Positions 15,191-22,798 of a DNA stretch of 49,537 nucleotides are shown piece after piece. This DNA is from Chloroflexota bacterium (GTDB lineage: Bacteria > Chloroflexota > Dehalococcoidia > FW602-bin16). How positions within the stretch are numbered: position 1 is the stretch's first letter; each line of letters opens with the position of its first letter. The DNA lies in NCBI GenBank assembly GCA_004297765.1, contig SCTZ01000132.1, forward strand, positions 1-49,537, written 5' to 3'. The position numbers and the translations under genes are program-made. A model generated the notes under the pieces. That model saw only the letters and a program-made list of their open reading frames with translations, was not told where the DNA came from and made no database searches.

Positions 15191-15351
15191 TTGCCTCGTG
15201 CTATAATGCGGCTGCCTGCGACGCTCGCGCGACTTTGGGGTGGCTACGCCGAGCTGGGGCTCGGCGTTCCCAGGGCAGGGACGGGGGACATCGACGTCGC
15301 TTGGGCTTCTCAGACACCCTCTAGTCTGGCAATCAGAGAGGATGACCGGTT

Positions 15352-16275
15352 GTGGAAAGCATGGCAGAGATGCAAGGGGCTACGCCTCCGGCTTCTCCAA
15401 CACAGGACGACGCTGGTCTGATGCGCGTGCTGGAGGCCCTGCGCGCGGCCAGAGGCCTGGATTTCCGACAATATCGACTCACGACGATCCGTCGACGTCT
15501 GGAGCGTCGCATGGCAGCAGTTCGTGCCTCGGACATCGAGGAATACCTGCGCCTTCTCTCCACGCGTCCCGCTGAGTTCGACGATCTCATTGATTACTTG
15601 ACGCTCAAGGTGAGCGCTTTCTTTCGGGATGACAGGACCTTTGACCTGCTCGCCCGCACCGTGATGCCAGATCTGTGGGCCTTGGCCTTGCGGCAGAGGC
15701 GTGGCTTGCTGAGCTGGAGCGCGGGCTGCGCCACCGGTGAGGAAGTGTACTCGCTGGCCATGCTGCTTCTGAGCCAAGTGAGCCAAGATGCTGATCCGAG
15801 CCTTACGGCGGCTTCGCTGGTACTAGGCACGGATATCGATGAGCGCGCGTTGGCCACAGCGCGTCTGGGCGCCTATCCGCAAGCGCGGCTGCAGGACGTC
15901 TCGCGGGAGATCGTCGAACGCTGGTTCGAGTCGGACGACTCGGCGGAGGGCTTGTGGCGGATGCGTCAGCAGGTGCGAGCGCTGACGAGCTTTCGCTCTC
16001 ATGACTTGGTGGCTGAGCCAGAAGCGGAGCCCGCGGATCTCTGCGGTCGACTGTTCGATCTGGTGGTCTGTCGCAACGTCTTGATCTACATGCAGAGGCC
16101 ACTCCAGCTCGTCGTACTATCCAGGCTTGACAAGCGCCTCGCACCGGGCGGGTACATGGTGCTCGGGGAGGCGGAAACTCTCCCTGAGTCCTTCCGATCC
16201 AGCTACGATGCTATCGACCGGCGGGCCAGAATCTTTCGTAAGCGCACAGCTGTTGGCCTGGATCATGCAACCTAA
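15352..16275 (+). CDS. CheR-type protein-glutamate methyltransferase
   Basis: A 307-residue SAM-dependent methyltransferase of the CheR family. The N-terminal helical CheR domain (about 20-95) has RGLDFRQYRLTTIRRRLERRM and LIDYLTLKVSAFFRD. The Rossmann domain has the SAM motif LLSWSAGCATGEEVYSLAM and the acidic LGTDIDERAL; the end of the core reads FDLVVCRNVLIYM. These enzymes methylate glutamates on chemoreceptors, but orphan CheR proteins linked to hybrid kinases often serve other signalling systems. No receptor, cheB or cheA is nearby; a kinase remnant and a full sensor kinase follow on the same strand. GTG 15352 is given as start; ATG 15361 is equally possible. Confidence 0.9.
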   Translation: MESMAEMQGATPPASPTQDDAGLMRVLEALRAARGLDFRQYRLTTIRRRLERRMAAVRASDIEEYLRLLSTRPAEFDDLIDYLTLKVSAFFRDDRTFDLLARTVMPDLWALALRQRRGLLSWSAGCATGEEVYSLAMLLLSQVSQDADPSLTAASLVLGTDIDERALATARLGAYPQARLQDVSREIVERWFESDDSAEGLWRMRQQVRALTSFRSHDLVAEPEAEPADLCGRLFDLVVCRNVLIYMQRPLQLVVLSRLDKRLAPGGYMVLGEAETLPESFRSSYDAIDRRARIFRKRTAVGLDHAT

Positions 16276-16479
16276 CCATGGATCAGTGAGTTACTTGATA
16301 GGGGCCAGAAGCAGCTGCAGATCATTTGCCGCAATGGGGAGATGCTCCTTGGCCTCATAAACGACATTCTGGACCTCTCAAAGATCGAGGCCGGCCGCGT
16401 CGAGATGCGGACAGCCAGCTTTGATCTAGCTGCCGAGTCTGTCGCAGGTGCAGGGCGAGAGGCTGCCGCGTCCTGCTGA
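16276..16479 (+). pseudogene. Remnant of a histidine kinase (dimerisation helix only)
   Basis: Directly after the TAA of the CheR gene, in the same reading frame, the sequence reads [20 protein letters not shown], then [20 protein letters not shown] and [11 protein letters not shown] before a TGA at 16477. This is the second half of a HisKA dimerisation domain. The His box upstream and the ATPase domain downstream are missing. It is best read as a deletion remnant of a kinase once fused to, or next to, cheR. It has no convincing start codon or ribosome site. Confidence 0.7.
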
Positions 16480-16510
16480 TTGGGGTATGATCGGGGGAGC
16501 TAGGTGACCC

Positions 16511-18496
16511 ATGGGGTATGATAACCCGGCCAAGATTCTGGTGATCGACGACAATCCGGACAATGTCTACATTATCGAGCGCGCCCTGTCGAACGTTGGC
16601 TTCGCCGTGGATTCCGCGCTGAGCGGGGAACACGGCTTGGCGAGAGCGCGGCGGGGCGATCTGGATCTGGTGGTTCTGGACGTCATGATGCCGGGAATGG
16701 ACGGGTTCCAGGTTCTCCAGGCGCTGCGGGCCGACGAGCTTACCCATGATCTGCCTGTGATCATGATCACCGCGGCGTTCGACCCGCGCTTCACCGTGCG
16801 CGGCATGGAGTTGGGCGCCAACGAGTACCTGACTCGCCCGGTACATCCGATAGAGTTGGTTGCCCGCGTCCGGTCGCTGCTACGCACGCGAGAGATCGAG
16901 AGGCAGCGGGAGGAGTTCCAGCACGCGCTAGAGGAGCAGCGCAATCTTCTACAATCCATCATCAATAGCATGGGCGAGGCGGTCTTCGTCTCGAACGTGC
17001 AGGGGCAGTTGCAGACCATCAACCACGTGGGGGCCGACCTAACTGGTCTGGATCCCACCTCTGTCCTGGGCATCTCGGTGGCAGAGGTGCTGGGGCTTCT
17101 CACCCCCGAAGGTCGCCTTTTGAGACCAGGGGAGTTGCCGATGGAGCGCGCTCGGCGCGGGGAGGAGACGAGAGGGGTGGAGACCGTGGTGGTCAACCAG
17201 CGCACCGGTGGAGAAACTCCAGTTCAGCTGTCGTGCAGCCCGGTGCGGGACCGAGCGGGTCAGATGGTGGCGATCGTGACGGTGGCGTCGGACGTGAGCC
17301 GGCTGAAGTCAGCGGAGTCCCAAATCCGAGAGCTGGCCATGGAGAACGCCCGCCGCGCTCAGGTGGTGGCGGAGATCAATGGACGGCTTGCCGATCTGGC
17401 CGCCAGACTGCAGGCAGTAATCGATGAGATGCCGGAGGGCGTGATCGTGGCGGATATAGCCGCCGATCGTCTGACCTCCATAAACCGAGTAGCCAGGACC
17501 CTGCTGGGTGTCGAGGACAGTGAGCAAATTCGACTGTCCGATCTGCCCACAGCTAGCCATATTCGATCTTCTAGCGGGAAGCCGCTTGGACTTTCGGATC
17601 TGCCGATCTGGCGGGCGCTGTATCTGAGGGAAACAGTGGTGGAGGATGTGCAGATCGCACTGCCGGGACGACCACCGGTTCAGGTGTTGATGAGCGCTGC
17701 GCCGATTATCGAACAGACGGACGAGACCGTGGCCGTGCTACGTGATGTGACCGAGATGCGAGAGCTGGATCGTCTCAAGGACGATTTCTTCTTCGTTGCC
17801 GCGCACGAAATCAAGAATCCATTGACAGCTATCAAGGGCTTTGCGCAGATGTTGAACCGGCGAGCGCAGCGAGTTGGCCTGACCGCCGAGATCCAAACAT
17901 CCTTACAGACCATCGATCGACAATGTGATCGTCTCACACGGCTGATCGATCGACTGATGGATGTTTCCCGCATCCAGTTGGGGCGGTTCCATCTGGAGCC
18001 GCGCCCCATGGGATTGACGGCACTGGTGCAACGCGTTGTGGAAGATTACCAGGCCACCGCCTCGGACCATCCCATCATTTTGGCTCTGCCCGATGGAGAG
18101 TCCATTGGCGTCTGGGATGAAATGCGACTGGAGCAGGTGCTGACCAATCTTCTCTCCAATGCGGTCAAGTATAGCCCGGAAGGCCGCGAGGTTCAGGTAT
18201 CGGTGGACCTGGATCCGGAGCACGCATTGATTTCTGTGCGCGATTGCGGAATCGGCATCCCCGCCGACAAACTGCCGCGTATCTTCGAGCGCTTCTATCG
18301 GACGCCTGCCGCGTCGGAAAGCCGGATCGAAGGTCTGGGGCTCGGTCTGTTCGTGGCGCGCGAGATCGTCGTGGCACACGGTGGGGATATCTGGGTGGAC
18401 AGCGTGCCCGGACAAGGAAGCACCTTCCACGTGAAGCTGCCGCTAGCCGCGCCAGACTCCGAGCCCGGGGCGGAGGCGTCGCGGTCGACCCAATAG
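16511..18496 (+). CDS. Response regulator-PAS-histidine kinase sensor
   Basis: A 661-residue cytoplasmic signalling protein with no membrane segment. Residues about 7-125 are a receiver domain (ILVIDDNPDN, phospho-acceptor Asp57 in VVLDVMMPGMDG, Lys replaced in TRPVHP where KP is usual). A short coiled linker leads to two PAS domains (about 140-265 and 305-410). HisKA follows with His432 in FFVAAHEIKNPLTAIKGF, then the HATPase with NLLSNAVKYSPEG (N box), RDCGIGIPADKLPRIFERFY and GLGLGLFVAREIVVAHGG. The receiver-first layout suggests a relay input from another kinase. The start at 16511 has AGGTG upstream; a TATGAT box lies at 16486. Confidence 0.92.
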   Translation: MGYDNPAKILVIDDNPDNVYIIERALSNVGFAVDSALSGEHGLARARRGDLDLVVLDVMMPGMDGFQVLQALRADELTHDLPVIMITAAFDPRFTVRGMELGANEYLTRPVHPIELVARVRSLLRTREIERQREEFQHALEEQRNLLQSIINSMGEAVFVSNVQGQLQTINHVGADLTGLDPTSVLGISVAEVLGLLTPEGRLLRPGELPMERARRGEETRGVETVVVNQRTGGETPVQLSCSPVRDRAGQMVAIVTVASDVSRLKSAESQIRELAMENARRAQVVAEINGRLADLAARLQAVIDEMPEGVIVADIAADRLTSINRVARTLLGVEDSEQIRLSDLPTASHIRSSSGKPLGLSDLPIWRALYLRETVVEDVQIALPGRPPVQVLMSAAPIIEQTDETVAVLRDVTEMRELDRLKDDFFFVAAHEIKNPLTAIKGFAQMLNRRAQRVGLTAEIQTSLQTIDRQCDRLTRLIDRLMDVSRIQLGRFHLEPRPMGLTALVQRVVEDYQATASDHPIILALPDGESIGVWDEMRLEQVLTNLLSNAVKYSPEGREVQVSVDLDPEHALISVRDCGIGIPADKLPRIFERFYRTPAASESRIEGLGLGLFVAREIVVAHGGDIWVDSVPGQGSTFHVKLPLAAPDSEPGAEASRSTQ

Positions 18497-18510
18497 TTCA
18501 CCACTATTGG
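18490..18510. terminator. Bidirectional hairpin spanning two convergent stop codons
   Basis: CCAATAGT-TCACC-ACTATTGG forms a perfect 8-bp stem with a 5-base loop. Each arm contains one stop codon: TAG 18494-18496 of the kinase and TAG 18506-18504 of the membrane protein. No U-tract follows on either strand, so intrinsic termination is uncertain. Confidence 0.5.
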
Positions 18511-21500
18511 ACCTGAATTGACCCAAGCAGGATCCGATCCTGTTCGGATTCTGATCCGTCTCCGATCGCCAGACGCTTGCCCGTACTCAGCGAGTATAAC
18601 CCCACCTCGATCTCGTATTCTCCAGGTGCGAGCTTGTCGAGGTTGACCGTGTGTCGATCCGCGACCGTTTCCCCGGGTGACCACGCGGATGTAGGATACT
18701 GTCCTTGGAGAGGTTGTTCGTCGTGGCCGAGACGAGCCGTGTTTGTCTGGTCGAGTAGGTGGACGAAGACCGTGTAGTCTTCGCCGATCTCCCTATCAGC
18801 ATCAGCTTGCCAATAGAGCGTTAGTTCTAAGCTGTCGTCGGATCGGGGAGCCGAGGGGCGTAGATCGTAACCGAGGAAGCGTACCTGCCCGCCCAGATCG
18901 ACGTTGGTCGGGTGCCGCGGCTCGAAAGATGCGCCGGACAACGAAGAGCTATCTCCCGCTACCTTCACCCAGTTGACTGCCACTCTGTCGCTGTCACGCA
19001 CGCCCTTGCCTGTCGCTCGCAGGTGCTCCATGCTATCAGGCAGGTACAATCCGACTTCCATGATGTACTTTCCGGTCGGGATCTCTTCGCTCAAGGGGAT
19101 GTGATAGTCCTGCCGCAGGATCTCGGAATCGGTCGATCCGTTTTGAAAACGTCGGGCCGAGAGGAGACCCTGGTCGTGTTGTCCCCACGTTTGTCCATTC
19201 CTGTCGACCAGACGAGTGAAGACGCGCCAGTCCCGGTCGAAGTCGCGTGGAACCTGCCAGTACAGACTCAAATGGGCGTCTTCTCCTGGTCGCAGATCCT
19301 GCTCTTCCAAATCGTAGCCAATCAGGCGCGCCGTTCCGCCGAAGACGGCGTCGGCCGTCTGCCATGATCGTCTCGGGAATTGCGGATACAAGAACCAGGT
19401 CTCGAAAGGCGTGCTGTCGATCCTGCCATCGGCTTGTCTCTTGACATAGAACAGCTCCATGACCTGCTGTTTGACGATATCGTGAGCGATGTCGGCAAAG
19501 ACCACCCGGATTTCGGTCGCGAAGGACTCCAGCGGCCCTTCCGGGGGACTCCAGCGTGCAAGACCGGATGGACTGCTTGGCTGCGAGGCCTCGACCTGTT
19601 TTGTGGTGCGGTCCAACGATACTTCTGTCAACCCAACCTTCCCCTCCAGAGGCCACGTGGTGATGAGCGACTCCTCGTCGGGAATTGACCGACCCTGCAC
19701 GCGCAGCTCGATCCAGCCCGGCACAGGCGAGGAAATCGGCCCCAGCCACCGCACGCGCGCGACGAAGCGACCGGCGCGGCTTGTGATGCCGGCGCGCAGC
19801 ACCACGCCGTTCTCTTGCCTGGCGAGAGAAGCCGCGGGGTTAGTTGACCTCGTTAGGTCCACCCAGCTCATCAGCAAAGGGTCCTTGCCGCTCGCGTCGA
19901 TTCTGATGGTGGCGGGCAACTCGACCGGGTTGCTCTGATACCGCCACAGTCCGGGGCTGATCTGGCGCTCCATTTTCTCGCCATTGATCTCGATAGAAAG
20001 CCTCTGATCTACGAAGCTGCCGAACTGAAGTACCAGGCTGTCCGCGGTGGCGCCCTCGCCTCCCGGGTTGCCCGCGTGCGATGTTTCGAGTGCCGGCTTT
20101 TGTACCATGATCTCCAGGGGTTCTTTCGAAGTCACCTCACCACGTCGTCGCGCGTCAAACTCGAGTCGCGCCACCGTCGGCCCGCGTCGGTAGAGTTTCA
20201 TGAGCGTGTTCGACCAGAGCAGGTCCTGTGCGGCATAGCCCTTATCCGTCGGCTCCTCCTGTGCTGCCAGTAGTGCATAGTCGCAGGGATACCGCTCTAC
20301 GCCGACATCACGCCCTCTGACGGTGAAGTAACGCATCCGGGGATCTTCCAGGTAACGCTTGTCTAGTGAGCTCTCGATGGTACGCACGTCGCCGTACAGC
20401 GGATGTCCGATCAGGGCAACCGAGACTACGCTCATCGTCTCTTGTTGCAAAGCCGGGTGGCTGCTTAGGCATATCGAGGCTTCCGGTGCGATGAGCTGGT
20501 TGACCTGCTGGACGTCCAGATATGGGCTGACGAAAGGGGACTGAGGCCGATCGAGAAAGTAGTTGACGGTCGAGTAAGCGTTCACGCTGTTCATGAACAG
20601 GAAAGCAATGCCGAACAGCGCCAGTGCGCCCACACTCCATTGCTGGACGACCGTGCGGCGATGTTGGCTTAGAACTCGCCAGAGTTCTGTCAGTCCCAGC
20701 ATGACCAGGGCTGAGGCCAGGAAGGCCGAGAACGTGAGTGTCTTGAAGTAATAATAGGTGTTGTGTGACAGGAATCGGACGCCGGCTAGCTGGAGTGCGG
20801 CCATCACTGCCAGGCTTGCCACCATGTAGCGTTTGGACCTGGCTGCGCGCCAAAAGCCGTAGAGGCTCAGGCAGAGCGCCAGCACCGCTATGAGCGTCTC
20901 TGTGCTATCCAGGATCTGACCTGGTATCGGACCGAATCGCACCACGGCCGATTCTGGCTTTGGCCAGACGTAATAGGCGAGACCGAAAACGTGCTCGATG
21001 GGTAGGAAGAAGTCCGGCAGGGGAGAGACGATTCTTATCCCCAGCAGGTTACTCAGCCAGGTCTGGGCGAACGTGCCTGCGGTGCCCCGCTCTGTCTCGT
21101 GCCAGGCGTCGAACATGACCCTGGAGAGCTTGAGTAGATTGGCGGCCAGCGGCAGGCTGCCGATGGCAAGAATGACGAACGTAGCTGTGCCCACGCCAAC
21201 AAGCTTCCCTTTGGCAGGGGCGCGCAACCCGCCGGCAATAGTGATTACAGTAAAGAGCGTCATGGACGCGAGCAGGAGAGCCGCGGCGGGCCAGTAGGTC
21301 AGCGCCAGAGCCGCAAAAAGCAGAGCGGCCAGGAGCGTGGATCGGGGCTTGAATTCCTCGAGGCAGGTCGCAAAGGCGATCGCGCCCAGCGGCAACAGGG
21401 AGAGCGACGCGATCTGCCGTCCGTAGTTGAAGAAGCCTGCCCAGAGTATGAGACTGTTGAGACCAACGGCTAAGGCGGTGAGGGCGCCGCCACGTGCCGA

Positions 21501-22148
21501 CATCCTAAGTGATATTCTGGCGAACAGGTATGCCGTGACGGCGTTGGCGGCGACGAAGAAGGCTACGGTGGGCGCAAAAACCTGGAGCACGGGCCAGCGT
21601 AGGAGGATGGCCACTAGGGCTAGAACGTAACTGAAGCCCATGTTGCCCAGCGGATCTGATACGACCCACAGGGCCAGGCTCTGCAGTGGATTTGGCGGGG
21701 CAGCGGCCATGGCAGGCACGCTGTACTGCCTCACGTACTCCGCGCTTCCCAGGTACTGCTCGACGTCTCCATTGGTCCCTACGATCGTCAGCATCCCGTA
21801 GTTCAGCAGGGGAAGAGTGGCGATGGCATAGGTCGCCAGCGACAGCAGGATCGGAAGTAGACTATCCCTCCAGGCTGAATGGGTGTGCCGATCTTTGAGT
21901 CTGAGCACCGCAAGCAGGTTCAGCCCGGTCGCCGCGGCCAACAGCACAAGCGTGATCTGTTGGCCTGTTAACAGGTATGTGTTCAACCCGGCAAAGATCA
22001 GGACGGTGACTGCATACCCGAGGAAAGGCATCAGAATGAGCCGCCAACGCTGGAGGGAGATGGGCAAGAGCAGATGAGTGACGCCAAAGCCGACGTAGGC
22101 GAGATAGACAGCTAGGATGAGGTAGACTTCTGCAAGTGCAAGTACCAC
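18504..22148 (-). CDS. Large polytopic membrane protein with C-terminal tandem beta domains
   Basis: A 1214-residue protein. Residues 1 to about 560 contain a dozen or more membrane spans (for example VYLILAVYLAYVGFGVTHLL and LLAALLFAALALTYWPAAAL), with an acidic loop after TIVGTNGDVEQYLGSAEYVR, as in GT-C-fold glycosyltransferases that use lipid-linked sugars. About 650 extracytoplasmic residues follow. The last 300 contain two copies of one beta domain: copy 1 with ARLIGYDLEEQDLRPGEDAH and copy 2 with VRFLGYDLRPSAPRSDDSLE, each running through LYWQ, VFVHLLD/VFTRLVD and EVGLY. This duplicated domain is frequent at the ends of Chloroflexi membrane glycosyltransferases. The GTG start at 22148 is the only good one. 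The substrate is unknown. Confidence 0.7.
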   Translation of the reverse strand: MVLALAEVYLILAVYLAYVGFGVTHLLLPISLQRWRLILMPFLGYAVTVLIFAGLNTYLLTGQQITLVLLAAATGLNLLAVLRLKDRHTHSAWRDSLLPILLSLATYAIATLPLLNYGMLTIVGTNGDVEQYLGSAEYVRQYSVPAMAAAPPNPLQSLALWVVSDPLGNMGFSYVLALVAILLRWPVLQVFAPTVAFFVAANAVTAYLFARISLRMSARGGALTALAVGLNSLILWAGFFNYGRQIASLSLLPLGAIAFATCLEEFKPRSTLLAALLFAALALTYWPAAALLLASMTLFTVITIAGGLRAPAKGKLVGVGTATFVILAIGSLPLAANLLKLSRVMFDAWHETERGTAGTFAQTWLSNLLGIRIVSPLPDFFLPIEHVFGLAYYVWPKPESAVVRFGPIPGQILDSTETLIAVLALCLSLYGFWRAARSKRYMVASLAVMAALQLAGVRFLSHNTYYYFKTLTFSAFLASALVMLGLTELWRVLSQHRRTVVQQWSVGALALFGIAFLFMNSVNAYSTVNYFLDRPQSPFVSPYLDVQQVNQLIAPEASICLSSHPALQQETMSVVSVALIGHPLYGDVRTIESSLDKRYLEDPRMRYFTVRGRDVGVERYPCDYALLAAQEEPTDKGYAAQDLLWSNTLMKLYRRGPTVARLEFDARRRGEVTSKEPLEIMVQKPALETSHAGNPGGEGATADSLVLQFGSFVDQRLSIEINGEKMERQISPGLWRYQSNPVELPATIRIDASGKDPLLMSWVDLTRSTNPAASLARQENGVVLRAGITSRAGRFVARVRWLGPISSPVPGWIELRVQGRSIPDEESLITTWPLEGKVGLTEVSLDRTTKQVEASQPSSPSGLARWSPPEGPLESFATEIRVVFADIAHDIVKQQVMELFYVKRQADGRIDSTPFETWFLYPQFPRRSWQTADAVFGGTARLIGYDLEEQDLRPGEDAHLSLYWQVPRDFDRDWRVFTRLVDRNGQTWGQHDQGLLSARRFQNGSTDSEILRQDYHIPLSEEIPTGKYIMEVGLYLPDSMEHLRATGKGVRDSDRVAVNWVKVAGDSSSLSGASFEPRHPTNVDLGGQVRFLGYDLRPSAPRSDDSLELTLYWQADADREIGEDYTVFVHLLDQTNTARLGHDEQPLQGQYPTSAWSPGETVADRHTVNLDKLAPGEYEIEVGLYSLSTGKRLAIGDGSESEQDRILLGSIQVQ

Positions 22149-22257
22149 GTTTGATTAGCTCTCCCGGACCGTAGTAGCCAGATGGGGAGCTTTACCGGCG
22201 CCACATTGCTACAGTATGCCACTCCCCGCACGAAGCGTCTCTCCAAGTCAGTGCGCT

Positions 22258-22389
22258 CTAGTGTTCGACCACACTGGTTTTGTCATTCTGAGGCGCGCAC
22301 GCCGAAGAATCCGCGCCCTGAGGATACGGATTCTTCGCGCCGCGGCGCTCAGAATGACAGATAGCGTCTTCTCTGTGGTCGAACACTAG
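22258..22389. mobile_element. CTAG-ended MITE-like element, copy 3 (132 bp)
   Basis: Same terminal 16-bp inverted repeats as the other copies, oriented like copy 2 (ACTGGTTTTGTCATTCTGAG first). It lies in the divergent region between the large membrane protein and the secreted glycosidase and may separate their promoters. Confidence 0.85.
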
Positions 22390-22494
22390 CTATGAGCTTG
22401 CCATCGTGCCAGTTAGAATGCCTCCATCTTCATGATAGCACTCTCTTGCAGACTATCCTGAAACGGCCTCTAGGATGGCTGCGGGACGAACTGC

Positions 22495-22555
22495 CAGCAG
22501 ATTCAGGGAGTGGCTTGAACGGGCGGGCCCCGCAACCGTCCCCCCGAATCTGCTG
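22495..22555 (+). ncRNA. Candidate structured leader RNA, unassigned
   Basis: CAGCAGATTC (22495-22504) pairs perfectly with GAATCTGCTG (22546-22555), enclosing 41 nt. The interior carries AGGGAGTGGCTTGAACGGGC and CCCCGCAACCG, faintly reminiscent of the GAG..GCAACC core of S-box-like RNAs, though it is too short for a canonical riboswitch. It is 240 bases upstream of the secreted glycosidase. The rest of 22390-22798 contains no supported gene. Confidence 0.25.
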
Positions 22556-22798
22556 ATAGCACCTTCGGCGAAACCTCGCCTGCGACGCCTGGGAGTACCT
22601 GGTATTCAAAGGACCCCTGGTTGGGACTATCGGACTATTTTGTCTGGCATGGCACATCCCTATGATCGAGACGGCGAGAAGCCGAATCCGATGACCTGAT
22701 TCCCACCCGAACAGACCAGTGCGCAGGAACGCGAGAACGGAGTCTGATGAGAGGTGCGGGTCTCCAGGATGATCGGCTGATGTTGGGAGGGAACGAAG

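Noticed and set aside
15202..15207. TATAAT box before cheR
   Set aside because: A perfect -10 hexamer but without a -35 at usable spacing; too weak to list as a promoter.
22495..22555. Canonical SAM or cobalamin riboswitch
   Set aside because: Length and conserved boxes do not match; kept only as an unassigned structured RNA.
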